This document shows positions 1 to 11,320 of a DNA stretch of 64,000 nt, piece after piece (the stretch's first letter is position 1; each line of letters opens with the position of its first letter). Both the position numbers and the translations under genes were made by a program. This stretch comes from Procambarus clarkii. Its lineage: Eukaryota > Arthropoda > Malacostraca > Decapoda > Cambaridae. The notes below the pieces were generated by a model, which saw only the letters and a list, made by a program, of their open reading frames with translations, had not been told where the DNA came from and did no database searches. The stretch covers positions 22,588,811 through 22,652,810 of the forward strand of contig NC_091193.1 in assembly GCF_040958095.1 (NCBI RefSeq), given 5' to 3'.

Positions 1-151
1 CAGAACCCCTCCAACAGGAACCAAACAGAACCCCTCCAACAGGAACCAAGCAGGACCCTCCAACAGGAACCAAGCAGGACCCTCCAGTAGGAACCAAACA
101 GAACCCCTCCAACAGGAACCAAGCAGGACCCTCCAACAGGAACCAAACAGT
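1..151. repeat. 24-25 bp minisatellite, cut by window edge
   Basis: Six units of 24-25 bp, each built around CTCCAACAGGAACCAA, with alternation of CAGAACCCC and CAGGACCC starts. The array begins at or before the window edge, so its true length is unknown. It ends just before the promoter region of the first cuticle gene. Confidence 0.9.
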
Positions 152-431
152 TGATCCTCACCAAATGGTCTGTTAGGTCTATGGTGCAAGTTTCTGAAAG
201 CCTTTATTATGTAAAACCAAATAAGAGAAAATGTTAAATGTGTGGAAGGTGAAAGGTGTACAACACAAGCAGAAGCTGGCAGAAATTATTGAGCATAATT
301 GCGAACTCCGAGATTTCGGCAATAAAACATGTACGAGGTCAGCTCGACAGTACCAGCGAAAGTAGACGGTGGCGGCGGCCAGCGGGGGAGGGATCCGGGT
401 AAGGGGTCCTGGCTCTTGTTCTGGTGTGGGT

Positions 432-560
432 CTAGTGAAGTGAGAGGAGCAGGAGGAGGCAAGAGGATGGCTATCAATGAAGGACACATGCACGTCTTTG
501 TGAGGTCAGGTGAGGCAGTATATAAGGAGGCAAGGATCGAGATGAGCAATACACTCCACC
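432..560 (+). promoter_or_regulatory. Promoter of cuticle gene 1
   Basis: TATA box TATATAAG lies at 519-526, 35 bp before the ATG. The block ATCAATGAAGGACACATG at 473-490 recurs in front of all four paralogues, 27-28 bp before the TATA box. A GTGAAGTGAGAGGA-like stretch upstream (about 436-450) is also shared. The 5' UTR must be very short, roughly 10 nt if transcription starts about 30 bp after the TATA box. This is the most diverged of the four promoters, so what remains common is likely functional. Confidence 0.75.
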
Positions 561-1903
561 ATGAAGCTCCTGGTGAGTTGCTTCTCTCTCTCCGTGTCTC
601 CAGGATCCTGGACAGTTACCCGGGATGATACAAAGTGTTGCTGAAGCACGAAGCCTCTCGTAGTGCTCTCATCCCACCGAATCAGCAAGAAAAATGTGTT
701 GTGTGCTTAAGAAATTTAGCTTAGAAACGAAATTGAGTGTTCGTGGCCAGATAATGCGCGGCGTATTAGTCTGTGGCATGTTAACGAAATGTGTAGGAGT
801 CCGAGAAGTGGTTAACTGTATTCTAAACCGGCAAACAGTATCCAGTTACTTTGACGCACAAGTGATGGTGATAGCTCAATATAGTGGCTGAATGAACAAG
901 AATATTAACATGCCTTGTTTTTTGATGGAAATATTATCTTGTAAATGAAGTTACACAACTTGAAAGAATTATGATAAATATATTGTGTCATGTTTGTAGA
1001 ACGTGAGAGTATGAGGTGTTGTGTTTACTAGGTCGTTCCATGACGTTGTTGGCAATATACTTGTAATTTTACATCCTCTTTTTATTTATATTATATATAT
1101 ATATATATATCTAACATATTCCCATTACTCTTCAGATATTGTCGTGTGTGTTGGCAGCGGCCGCGGCTGACTTGCGTCAGACCTACAGTCTACCAGCGCC
1201 CTCTGGCCAAGGCTTCTCCATCGGCAGCTCATCTGCTGGTTTCGGATCCTTTGGAGGCGGTGCAGGATCCTTTGGAGGCGGTGCAGGATCCTTTGGAGGC
1301 GGTGCAGGATCCTTTGGAGGCGGTGCAGGATCATTTGGAGGCGGTGCAGGATCCATCGGTGGTTCACAGTTCTCTAGCTCTGTGGTCAGCTGTGGCCAAG
1401 GACAGGTCCGGCATGTGGACGGCAGCTGTGTAACTCCTCAGGTCACCCGAAACCTGTTCCTGTACAAAGTCCCTTCAGCAACCCCGATCATTGGTCCAAG
1501 ACCAAACGTTCCTCCTCCAAGGGTTGAGGACAACATTTTATTCATCCAATACCCAGAGGAACTTCTGAGCCAAGAACCGATTGTGGTTCCTCCTCCACAA
1601 CAGAGGAACGTGGTGTACGTCCTCAACAAGCGGCCTCATCATGACCATAAGGTTATTCACGCACCAGGACCTGAACAGCCAGCTCCCGAGGTGTACTTCG
1701 TCAACTATGCTGAGGGCGAGAACCCGTCTTTACCCAGCGGTGGGGACCTCCAGTCGGCCCTCAACACCGCCTCTGAGGGCGGCGGTGAGCTCATCGGCAG
1801 CAGCGGTGGAGATCTCGGTGGCGCTGTTAGGGATGATGGTTTCGTTAACATTGGCAGCACCTCTAGCGTCTCGGCTCCGTCTGGCGTGTACGGTGTGCCT
1901 TAA
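561..1903 (+). CDS. Tweedle-like (DUF243) cuticle protein, paralogue 1
   Basis: Predicted join 561-572 and 1136-1903, 259 residues. Exon 1 encodes only MKLL and ends at GTGAGT; the acceptor is CTCTTCAG; the intron is phase 0. The spliced start MKLLILSCVLAAAAADLRQ is a clean signal peptide, so the product is secreted. Then come five 21-bp repeats encoding GSFGGGA (residues ~41-76), a motif CGQGQVRHVDGSC (~86-98), a Tweedle-like core (~105-217) with VTRNLFLYKVP, ILFIQYPEE, VVYVLNKR, PAPEVYFVNYAE and LQSALNTASEGG, and a tail ending PSGVYGVP. In insects, Tweedle proteins are structural cuticle components that bind chitin; the crustacean role is inferred. It shares ILFIQYPEE with paralogue 4, whereas 2 and 3 read ILLIQFPEE. 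First of four tandem copies. Confidence 0.85.
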
Positions 1904-2036
1904 GACACGTCTCACACGTATCATGGACGGAAGCCTCTGAGACCTACTCAGTGTCAACAACAGCTGCTTGTGCTTATCTTCTTCCCTCTAATTATATTAT
2001 AATATGGAATATTATTTAAAGTTGATTAGCTCTCTT

Positions 2037-2042
2037 AATAAA
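2037..2042 (+). terminator. Poly(A) signal of gene 1
   Basis: AATAAA about 134 bp after the stop codon, followed by an AT-rich stretch. The surrounding sequence (CTTAATAAAAT, then ATCAATATTTTGTATA) resembles that around the signal of gene 2. Confidence 0.6.
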
Positions 2043-2170
2043 ATATATATATCAATATTTTGTATAAATATCCTACAGTATATTGTAATTGTTCTTTGCA
2101 GGTCTGTCTCCTAATATTTCTGCCCGTTCTCGCCAGAGTCAAGAATCTGTCGTATTAAAGTGCCTTATTC

Positions 2171-2297
2171 TAACTTACCTGAGCACTCAAAAACAGAAAA
2201 CGGGACATTATGTAAATTTCGCGAGCCGCTACCATTTTCTAGTATGACAGTTTTTGGAAAGTATACGTCAAAATGCGACGTGCTATTAGAAGGACGG
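2171..2297. repeat. Dispersed repeat B, copy 1
   Basis: The stretch from about AACAGAAAACGGGACATTAT to TATACGTCAAAATGCGACG recurs in diverged form at 7847-7945. It has no coding potential that I can see. I know this sequence as a common interspersed repeat type in decapods, but its class is unclear to me. Confidence 0.6.
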
Positions 2298-2633
2298 GTT
2301 GAACATTATGTGTTCATCAGAAAGTTAGAAAACTGAAGACTCGTACATACTTGATGGAATACGCTCACAGTTTTTCAGAAAACAGAATATGAATTCTATG
2401 CATTGTTAGGATATTACGTTAATATAGTGATCTTAGCTATAATTACATTACAGCTTACTAGTATTTACACTTGATGAGTGTTTTAAAATATAGAACATTA
2501 TACTTTAACACACTCGCTCAACACGAACACAACTTGTGCTTACTGCTTGTAGGAACAAAGTCTGCCTTTATTGCTATGTTATAGTGACTATACTGATGCC
2601 TTCCTGAGAACTATGGGCAAGCAGACCCGACTG
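2298..2633. other. Intergenic, no feature seen
   Basis: AT-rich sequence between the dispersed repeat and the 22-bp minisatellite. I see no gene, RNA or repeat structure here. Confidence 0.6.
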
Positions 2634-5208
2634 TTACCTTGCCCTCCCTGTATTGTCACCTTGCCCTCCCTGTATTGTCACCTTGCCCTCCCTGTATTGT
2701 TACCTTGCCCTCCCTGTATTGTCACCTTGCCCTCCCTGTATTGTCACCTTGCCCTCCCTGTATTGTCACCTTGCCCTCCCTGTATTGTCACCTTGCCCTC
2801 CCTGTATTGTCACCTTGCCCTCCCTGTATTGTTACCTTGCCCTCCCTGTATTGTCACCTTGCCCTCCCTGTATTGTTACCTTGCCCTCCCTGTATTGTTA
2901 CCTTGCCCTCCCTGTATTGTCACCTTGCCCTCCCTGTATTGTTACCTTGCCCTCCCTGTATTGTTACCTGCCCCTCCCTGTATTGTTACCTTGCCCTCCC
3001 TGTATTGTTACCTTGCCCTCCCTGTATTGTTACCTGCCCCTCCCTGTATTGTCACCTTGCCCTCCCTGTATTGTTACCTTGCCCTCCCTGTATTGTCACC
3101 TTGCCCTCCCTGTATTGTCACCTTGCCCTCCCTGTATTGTTACCTTGCCCTCCCTGTATTGTTACCTTGCCCTCCCTGTATTGTTACCTGCCCCTCCCTG
3201 TATTGTTACCTTGCCCTCCCTGTATTGTTACCTTGCCCTCCCTGTATTGTCACCTTGCCCTCCCTGTATTGTTACCTGCCCCTCCCTGTATTGTTACCTG
3301 CCCCTCCCTGTATTGTTACCTTGCCCTCCCTGTATTGTCACCTTGCCCTCCCTGTATTGTTACCTTGCCCTCCCTGTATTGTTACCTTGCCCTCCCTGTA
3401 TTGTTACCTTGCCCTCCCTGTATTGTCACCTTGCCCTCCCTGTATTGTTACCTTGCCCTCCCTGTATTGTCACCTTGCCCTCCCTGTATTGTCACCTTGC
3501 CCTCCCTGTATTGTTACCTTGCCCTCCCTGTATTGTCACCTTGCCCTCCCTGTATTGTCACCTTGCCCTCCCTGTATTGTCACCTTGCCCTCCCTGTATT
3601 GTCACCTTGCCCTCCCTGTATTGTCACCTTGCCCTCCCTGTATTGTTACCTTGCCCTCCCTGTATTGTCACCTTGCCCTCCCTGTATTGTTACCTGCCCC
3701 TCCCTGTATTGTTACCTGCCCCTCCCTGTATTGTCACCTTGCCCTCCCTGTATTGTTACCTTGCCCTCCCTGTATTGTTACCTGCCCCTCCCTGTATTGT
3801 CACCTTGCCCTCCCTGTATTGTCACCTTGCCCTCCCTGTATTGTTACCTGCCCCTCCCTGTATTGTTACCTTGCCCTCCCTGTATTGTCACCTTGCCCTC
3901 CCTGTATTGTTACCTGCCCCTCCCTGTATTGTCACCTTGCCCTCCCTGTATTGTTACCTGCCCCTCCCTGTATTGTCACCTTGCCCTCCCTGTATTGTTA
4001 CCTTGCCCTCCCTGTATTGTCACCTTGCCCTCCCTGTATTGTTACCTTGCCCTCCCTGTATTGTTACCTGCCCCTCCCTGTATTGTCACCTTGCCCTCCC
4101 TGTATTGTCACCTTGCCCTCCCTGTATTGTTACCTGCCCCTCCCTGTATTGTCACCTTGCCCTCCCTGTATTGTTACCTGCCCCTCCCTGTATTGTCACC
4201 TTGCCCTCCCTGTATTGTTACCTGCCCCTCCCTGTATTGTCACCTTGCCCTCCCTGTATTGTTACCTTGCCCTCCCTGTATTGTCACCTTGCCCTCCCTG
4301 TATTGTTACCTTGCCCTCCCTGTATTGTTACCTGCCCCTCCCTGTATTGTCACCTTGCCCTCCCTGTATTGTTACCTTGCCCTCCCTGTATTGTTACCTG
4401 CCCCTCCCTGTATTGTCACCTTGCCCTCCCTGTATTGTTACCTTGCCCTCCCTGTATTGTTACCTTGCCCTCCCTGTATTGTTACCTTGCCCTCCCTGTA
4501 TTGTTACCTGCCCCTCCCTGTATTGTCACCTTGCCCTCCCTGTATTGTTACCTGCCCCTCCCTGTATTGTCACCTTGCCCTCCCTGTATTGTTACCTTGC
4601 CCTCCCTGTATTGTCACCTTGCCCTCCCTGTATTGTTACCTTGCCCTCCCTGTATTGTTACCTTGCCCTCCCTGTATTGTCACCTTGCCCTCCCTGTATT
4701 GTTACCTTGCCCTCCCTGTATTGTTACCTGCCCCTCCCTGTATTGTCACCTTGCCCTCCCTGTATTGTTACCTTGCCCTCCCTGTATTGTTACCTTGCCC
4801 TCCCTGTATTGTTACCTTGCCCTCCCTGTATTGTTACCTTGCCCTCCCTGTATTGTTACCTTGCCCTCCCTGTATTGTTACCTGCCCCTCCCTGTATTGT
4901 CACCTTGCCCTCCCTGTATTGTTACCTTGCCCTCCCTGTATTGTTACCTTGCCCTCCCTGTATTGTTACCTTGCCCTCCCTGTATTGTTACCTTGCCCTC
5001 CCTGTATTGTTACCTTGCCCTCCCTGTATTGTTACCTGCCCCTCCCTGTATTGTTACCTTGCCCTCCCTGTATTGTTACCTTGCCCTCCCTGTATTGTTA
5101 CCTTGCCCTCCCTGTATTGTTACCTTGCCCTCCCTGTATTGTTACCTTGCCCTCCCTGTATTGTCACCTTGCCCTTCACACATTGGCACCTTACCCTCAT
5201 GTATTACC
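2634..5208. repeat. 22-bp minisatellite, about 116 copies
   Basis: The unit contains CCCTCCCTGTATTGT followed by a seven-base variable part. The regular array runs 2634-5177, with decayed units to 5208. Two positions vary: TTACC or TCACC, and CCTTGCCC or CCTGCCCC. Three unit types occur (TCACCTTGCCC, TTACCTTGCCC, TTACCTGCCCC). The TCACC type is commoner at the left end and TTACCTTG dominates at the right. No unit carries a stop codon in any plus frame, so all three plus frames stay open for about 2.6 kb. These frames are not genes. Confidence 0.97.
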
Positions 5209-5346
5209 TATATGTTACATCGTTCCTAGGACAAGTAAACAATTTCGCTTTCTGGTTTAATTCCTTGATTCACATTTATATGATTTCAGCTTTGTGAGTG
5301 TTTAGAATTTTCATCAAACGTCATCACGAAAATGGTGATACAGATG

Positions 5347-5347
<1 letters not shown>

Positions 5348-5422
<75 letters not shown>
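5348..5422. repeat. (TA)n microsatellite
   Basis: About 75 bp of uninterrupted TA dinucleotides ending in ACACACAC. Confidence 0.97.
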
Positions 5423-5430
<8 letters not shown>

Positions 5431-6782
5431 TGTTGCTGCTACGGCTAAATAGAATGAAGAATTCATATCATTCTTTTCAGTGATTAAAAAGAATGACATG
5501 AATGAAGCTCCGCTTGAACAAGGTCTTCAGACATGTAAATATCATTCACTTAGCGTTGTGCAGAAGAAAGCTGCTGTACATGCAGCTGGAAGGAATATAA
5601 GGAAGAAATAAACATTAAATCTTTAGAAAACATTCTTCCTCGCACCGTGTGACACAGACCTAGTCAACGTGGCTGTGTTAACATCCCGTCACACTCACCG
5701 TCATCTTTCGTGTTCCGCATCTAATTCTTTCTGAAAATTGCAAGACAAGACAGCTGCCAGTAATCGTGCCAAGACTCACGTTGCCATTGTGTCTCCGTAA
5801 ACATTTATTTACATTTGATTCATAAGACGAGTTTTATTGCCTAATATATGATGAACCTAACATGAAACTTTTACATCATTCATAAAAAGAGTTTTTGTCA
5901 TAACTAACAGCTCTGAAAATATACATGAAATAGGCTGGACATCTACTTATCGACACGTAAATCTTAAATATCTATGGTTGGTCATTAATCGCACATTTAA
6001 CCAAAAACGTTGCATTTGGGATAGCACGAATTTGATAACATTTAGCTATAAAATTGTTCAGCACAATGATTTTGTAATTGTTCATTAATAATGAACCATT
6101 TTCCAAAGGGATGGCTGAAGTCTGCGACTACAGTAGACATCACTATCATCATTGTTGATACAACAACCTTCATCAATGGTGACAAAGTGATAACCATCAT
6201 AAATTGCAATTCAGCATAGTCAACATCACCTTCAGTTTTGACAAGTATTCATTAATGGGCTGAGGTCCAACAAGGGAAGAGCTGCCTGCATGCACTCATA
6301 GTTCAGGCAACACAAAAACACAAATATGGCTCTATGCTCACGGACCAGGCGTCACCCAGAACACGCTGTCCGTCTTTAGTGCAGGGAACGAACAATGATT
6401 ATTGATTAAACCATTTTTGGACGTGGAGCCGATATCGCAGATCGAGTGAGACAGGAAGGTATATCGCCGCTTATCTGAGAGGTCGAGACCGTTTAAGTAC
6501 CGTATCTCCATAAGGCAACCGCTCCGCCGCTCCTGCCTGCGTATGACATAAATTTTTAAATATAAATATATTAAATAATAAATATAAATTTATTATTACA
6601 TAATTTATGTAAGCATAAAACATAGAGGGTAGAGATTTCATTCTCTCTTAAAGAAGGTGTCTAGAAAACCCCTGCATTAGCAGGCTTCTTGGGGCTTCCT
6701 TTTTCATCAGATTTTTTCCAGGTGGTAATCGAGGTGAAGCTCTCTAGGAGCTAGCAGGTCCTACCTATTCCGTGGCATGTGC
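5423..6782. other. Intergenic, unassigned
   Basis: Mostly AT-rich unique-looking sequence. Two stretches are more GC-rich (about 6330-6540 and 6640-6780) and may be old repeat bodies. The second lies next to the SINE and may belong to it. No reading frame of note. Confidence 0.5.
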
Positions 6783-6985
6783 AGTTAGCACACCCTGCAG
6801 GAGGGAGGGAATTATCAGGGAAAAGCGTCAAGCCATTATGACTATATAGCACTTGAAGGGGGGTCATGATAAGCATTTGGGATGGGGGGGAAGGAATGGT
6901 GCCCAACCACTTCGACGATAGGGGATTGAACGCTGACCTGCATGAAGCGAGACCATCGCTCTACCGTCCAGCCCAAGTGGTTGGG
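6783..6985 (-). mobile_element. tRNA-derived SINE
   Basis: Read on the minus strand, the element starts near 6985 with a tRNA-like head. An A-box-like GGTAGAGCGATGGTC is at 6965-6951 and a B-box-like GTTCAATCCCC at 6931-6921, spaced as in a polymerase III promoter. A body with CCCCCATCCCAAAT and TATATAGTCATAATGGCTTG follows. Head sequences of this kind are widespread in decapod genomes. The inverted flanks TGCCCAACCACTT and AAGTGGTTGGGCA let the head fold back. The 3' limit is approximate. Confidence 0.75.
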
Positions 6986-7320
6986 CATTCCCTGCAGGAA
7001 TATTCTCTGGAATTTCAGTGATATTTCGCCATACAAAAATTATACATTAACAAATGAAGCACGAAATTTACAATTAATGTCACACATTATTGATTCAGAA
7101 CCATATCCATATTACGTTGAGATATCCATATCTCAACGTAATACAAAATGAATTACAGTAAGAGAATGTCAAGCGTCATTCGCGTAACTGCTATGGCTCG
7201 AGGGTTCTGCCACACTAAAAGGCGATGTATATATGCCTTTTTAAATTTCCAAAACTATTTACTAGCTCAAAAAGACTCACCCTAAAGACGAATTTGGTCA
7301 CATAATTTTACATTAACTCG
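6986..7320. other. Intergenic, no feature seen
   Basis: AT-rich. A short inverted pair occurs near 7113-7142 (TACGTTGAGATATCC and its near reverse). Nothing else can be supported. Confidence 0.5.
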
Positions 7321-7790
7321 TGACGACAGGGCAGCCCTGTGTCTGGTCCTGTTCGACGCCAGGGCGACCTTCTGCCCAGTATTTGTAGCGCCAGGAAAGT
7401 CTTCTGTCGGGTAACAATACCAATGAGACCTCGAGTGTCTCAACCTGCCAGACCAAACACTTAGCTTCTTACTCATTTTACGTCTTGAGTGAAAAGTGAT
7501 TGTGCTCCTTCGCCTTGATGCTCCGTTGACCTCCCAATTGTTATGCCAATGAGGTCTTTTCAGACTAGGCAAATCTGTACTGAATTAGTACATAGCAATT
7601 TAGGTCTTGCCTTATAATCCTGAGTAATTTCTCTCATTGTTAAACGAACGACCAGTCATGACCTGCAGGTGAGAGGACAAGGTGGTAACCGGGCTCCTCC
7701 AGCCTATTGTGTGGCAGCGTTGGGTCGCCACCCCGGAGACCCACACGACTGGTGAAGCTGTTGTGCAGTCCGCTCTCCCCAGCGTTCCCA
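7321..7790. repeat. Dispersed repeat A, copy 1
   Basis: From about 7450 to 7765 the sequence matches 19018-19337 almost base for base, including ATGACCTGCAGGTGAGAGG and GTCGCCACCCCGGAGACCC. The upstream part (7321-7440) has loose GACGCCAGGGCGACC-type units like those before copy 2. It carries no open frame with protein-like character. Probably a dispersed mobile-element fragment. Confidence 0.75.
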
Positions 7791-7945
7791 ACCTCACGAA
7801 ACTGTTGTACAAAGGTGGCCAAACTTAACCAACCCGAGAACTCGCCAGCAGAAAACGGGGCATCACGTCAATTTCGCAACAAGACGCATCATTTTTAATA
7901 CATCAGTTTTTGCTTCTTAGGGAAATTATACGTCAAAATGCGATG
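7791..7945. repeat. Dispersed repeat B, copy 2
   Basis: Contains CAGCAGAAAACGGGGCATCA and ATTATACGTCAAAATGCGATG, the same order and spacing as 2190-2280. It directly abuts the 30-bp array that follows. Confidence 0.65.
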
Positions 7946-7969
7946 AGGATTTTGCTCATTCAGGTAAAC

Positions 7970-8179
7970 AAGTTTGCTGATAATGCTTCACTCGTCTCTA
8001 AGTTTGCTGATAATGCTTCACTCGTCTCTAAGTTGGCTGATAATGCTTCACTTGTCTTTAAGTTGGCTGATAATGCTTCACTTGTCTCTAAGTTGGCTGA
8101 TAACACTTCACTTGTCTGTAAGTTGGCTGATAACGCTTCACTTGTCTCTAAGTTGGCTGATAACGCTTCACTTGTCTCA
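7970..8179. repeat. 30-bp tandem array, 7 copies
   Basis: Seven exact-length units containing GCTGATAATGCTTCACT. The first two read AAGTTTGCT and the rest AAGTTGGCT. Because 30 is a multiple of 3, frames stay open on both strands, giving a decapeptide SKLADNASLV on plus and ETSEALSANL on minus. I regard both as artefacts. Confidence 0.95.
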
Positions 8180-8641
8180 AAGCACAATTAGTTATCTCTC
8201 TCTCATCCATATCTGTAAAAGAGAATGTTCGCGATAATAATATATATATCTTAGGGCTGAATCCTGGGAATGGTCAGTCGGCCTTGGGACCTCGATAAGC
8301 CTAACAGGTTTCGTGTCCCCAACAGTGAGAAACCATGGCACTTATTACAGCGATGTAATAGTTATTATATGTCGAATCATTAGAAATTTGTCTTTTATCC
8401 ATTATTCTTAATAAGATTATTGACAAGAAGATTTGCTGAGATTTCGTATGAAATAACAGAGAATATTTTTGTCCTTTAAAAATGCGTGAATATTCCTGAC
8501 AATTTTTTTTTTATTTTTACCAAAGTATTAATTTCTTTAAATAATTCACTAGTTATACTTTTTCATATGTTGAATAAGGATAATGGGTTAAAAAGTTATA
8601 CATTCCAATAATTCAAAGCATAACTTCATTTCCTTTGTTAA
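8180..8641. other. Intergenic, no feature seen
   Basis: AT-rich, with a short TA run near 8240-8250. No gene or RNA supported. Confidence 0.5.
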
Positions 8642-8941
8642 AAGATACAATTAGTTGGATGCTCTTGCAGCCTCACAACTAGACCAGACCTGACAACAAA
8701 ATTAATAAAATTAATCCAACTGGGAAAGCCCATTGGCGGAGAGAATAACTTTGTCATTGCACTGTGCTGCAACGCCACAATAGGAGATGACCCATTTCTC
8801 AGCCGTGCGTGCCCCCCATGCAGGGCACTTCTTCTAGCAACACTTACGTCTGCAACTCTGGCCTTCCGCCTTGGTGCCCCAATTCACAATTTTGTACAAG
8901 TGCAATTGCAACAATGGTGGAAGGTGACCAATCCGGATTGA
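8642..8941 (+). pseudogene. Open relic of unknown protein, no start codon
   Basis: One plus frame is open for about 99 codons (8642-8938, stop TGA 8939-8941) but has no ATG. The composition rises sharply from AT-rich flanks. The translation looks protein-like: LIQLGKPIGGENNFVIAL, CCNATIGDDPFL, a CPPC pair in SRACPPCR, and HNFVQVQLQQWWKV. I do not recognise the family. It could be an old coding exon, a relic of a mobile-element protein or a chance frame. No clear splice borders are visible. Confidence 0.3.
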
Positions 8942-9021
8942 AGGGTTGGCACTGTGGACGTTCCAAGGGTTTAGGTTTCGAGGCCACTAAAGATGGTAGT
9001 CCTTCTGGTAAATTCAAGTAA

Positions 9022-11100
9022 ATATGCCACTTTCAAGATGAGCGCTATCTAGGGGCAGACTTTCATATATGCATCTGTCATGGTGGTGCATGATAATGTA
9101 AATACAACACGAATATCCATGTAGTTCCCATCTTTACTCATTACACAGCTGACTATCTTTGATCATTACATACCTGACCATCTTTTCTCATTACACAGTT
9201 GACTACTTTTGATCATTACAAACCTGACAATCTTAAATCATTACATAGCTGACTTTCTTAACTAATTACACCTCTAACAGTATTTACTCATTACTCATCT
9301 GACCATCTTAATTCATACACACCTGAATACATTTTTTCCCAGCGTACTTGACCATTTTTGCTTACTACATAATGGACCAATTTTACTCATAATTGCACCT
9401 ATCAAAGAAACTAAATATAATAAAATAATTAGTTTTTAGTGATTTAAGATTGATTTTGCAATAGTACAAATTACCAGAATTCCTCTTCAATATGTAATAC
9501 TTAATTAAGACCAGTCCTAGCTCTCTGTTCATTAGCTCTTTGGTAACATATCTAATATATTTTCATATTCAAAACTTTACTCACAAATGTTTGGATACTT
9601 TTAATATATTTAGTTTACACAAAAGAACAGTCGGTAAAATATTAAATTAGAAAAGTGCTGATAATTTGATATGCAAGTTTATAGAAAAGTTATAAATGTT
9701 ATTATTATTCTTTAACATTTTGTATTTTAATGTGATTAATAGGTATAAATTATTCTACCTATTTTTAGTGTGAAGTAAATATTAGCTCACATATAGAGGT
9801 GAGCCGCCCTGAGAGTTGCTAGTACGAGCGGCTACCACTAGGAGCTGCGCACCTTAAAAGTTGACAAATATAGTTGGGAAGTTAAACATTTCCATATTAT
9901 TAACAACTTTGAGGCAGCGCTGCTAGGGCTACCACTAAAGCTTTTGTGCCATTTTCGCCAAATATACTAAACATTTAGCGGTTCATTACAGCATTGCACT
10001 ATCCTGCAGCCATATACAGTAATTTCCCCTGGTGCCAGTATCACACATTCCCAGAGCATCATAGCAATTGAAATGACTCAAATTTGCATTAATTATATTT
10101 TACATAGAAGAAGCACAGGTGAGGGAGGTAGGCACGAAGACCGCTAAATTGGTTTTATGTGCTCTTGTAAAAAGTTTTTGTTAATATTTATGGCAAAATT
10201 CTGGACATTGTTGTAAGAGAAGATGAGAGCTTGAGTTAAATAGGCGGCGGCATATTGGCCCACTACGATATGCTGAGAAACGAAGCCACATGTAAACACA
10301 TTTACAGTATTATAACATGTATAAATGACAAATAAATAAAACGCTTAGGCTCATATATAGATATTAATAATACATTCGACATGTTTATTAATACATAAAT
10401 GACATTTATTATACCTAAATGACCCTGATCGTTCATTGCCATTTTGTTTTCGTTTTAACCGGGACTAATGCAGGCTGATAGATGAAGTTAGGATAGGCTG
10501 CTGTATGTGGTTGTGCTGGTTGTGGTCGGCACAGCTCCTGGACACCTCACCAAGAGATGGACACCACTGTTTCTTTAGTAATTAGTTTTGCTTTCTGTTG
10601 ATGGGCCCAACGTACAGGGTACGCTGTATTAGACTATTAAATGACTTTATCTATAATTCAAAGTAGAGGGTTTGTTATATTAGACTATTGTGAGAGGTTA
10701 TCTTGTATCAAGAGAGCGGGGCGAGGTTAGGATCCATCCACATAGAGTAGCGGTAAAGCTAAACACTGTCAATTCCTTCACCGTCCGGTGCCACAATCAC
10801 CAACCGTATTTGTAATGCAAATGCCAGTGAAAATATATACCTGTCAGAGTAGTCATTAGAAGTACAACGACGTCAGCAAATTTAAAATTCGTATTGGAAA
10901 AAATGATAAGAAAAGGAAAAGACATTTATGAGGCGAGGAGTAGGGGGAGGGCGGGAGGTGATCCATCACTCGCCAGCATACTACACAACGGTAGCATTAA
11001 CTAACGCTACTTCTAATTAATATCTTGTCATATACCAACATTATTTTGTGGAAAATACATGAAATAGAAAAGCCTTCGATATTTACATAATAAATATATA
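9022..11100. other. Intergenic, with decayed ~27-bp repeats
   Basis: From about 9134 to 9400 there are degenerate units of roughly 27 bp around CTCATTACACAGCTGACTAT and ATCATTACATACCTGACCATC. The rest is AT-rich. Around 10100-10250 a stretch with TTTATGGCAAAAT resembles 21550-21680, so it is probably a dispersed repeat. No gene supported. Confidence 0.55.
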
Positions 11101-11320
11101 AAATTCTTGGAAAATAAGATGGCTGGCCAGCGAAAGTACGCGGTGGTGGCTGCCCACTGGGGGGTATTGACACTTGGTCCCTTGTGAGTGTCAGGTGAGA
11201 TTACTAAAGCGAGAGGAGGGAAGGGGAGGAACCATCAATGAAGGACACATGCAAGTCTCTGTGAGGCCAGCAGAGGCAGTATATAAGGAGGGAAGAACCA
11301 GACAGACATCACACTCCACC
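11101..11320 (+). promoter_or_regulatory. Promoter of cuticle gene 2
   Basis: TATA box TATATAAG at 11280-11287 and the shared block ATCAATGAAGGACACATG at 11234-11251. From 11101 onward the sequence is indistinguishable by eye from 22475 onward in front of gene 3 (offset 11374), through exon 1 and into the intron. Probable start site in GACATCACACTCC, giving a very short leader. Confidence 0.8.

Noticed and set aside
2634-5177. CRISPR-like array
   Set aside because: Units are directly adjacent with no unique spacers, and the DNA is eukaryotic.
2571-5297. Three overlapping plus-strand frames of 858-908 codons with LPVLSPCPPCIVTLPSLYC repeats
   Set aside because: They are three readings of one 22-bp minisatellite that lacks stop codons. 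All frames are equally open and there is no other gene signal.
6898-6985. A functional tRNA gene
   Set aside because: Only the A and B boxes look tRNA-like. A SINE body follows and no clean cloverleaf can be drawn.
7910-8191. 93-codon frame with SKLADNASLV repeats as a possible repeat protein
   Set aside because: 30-bp array open on both strands, no flanking gene structure.
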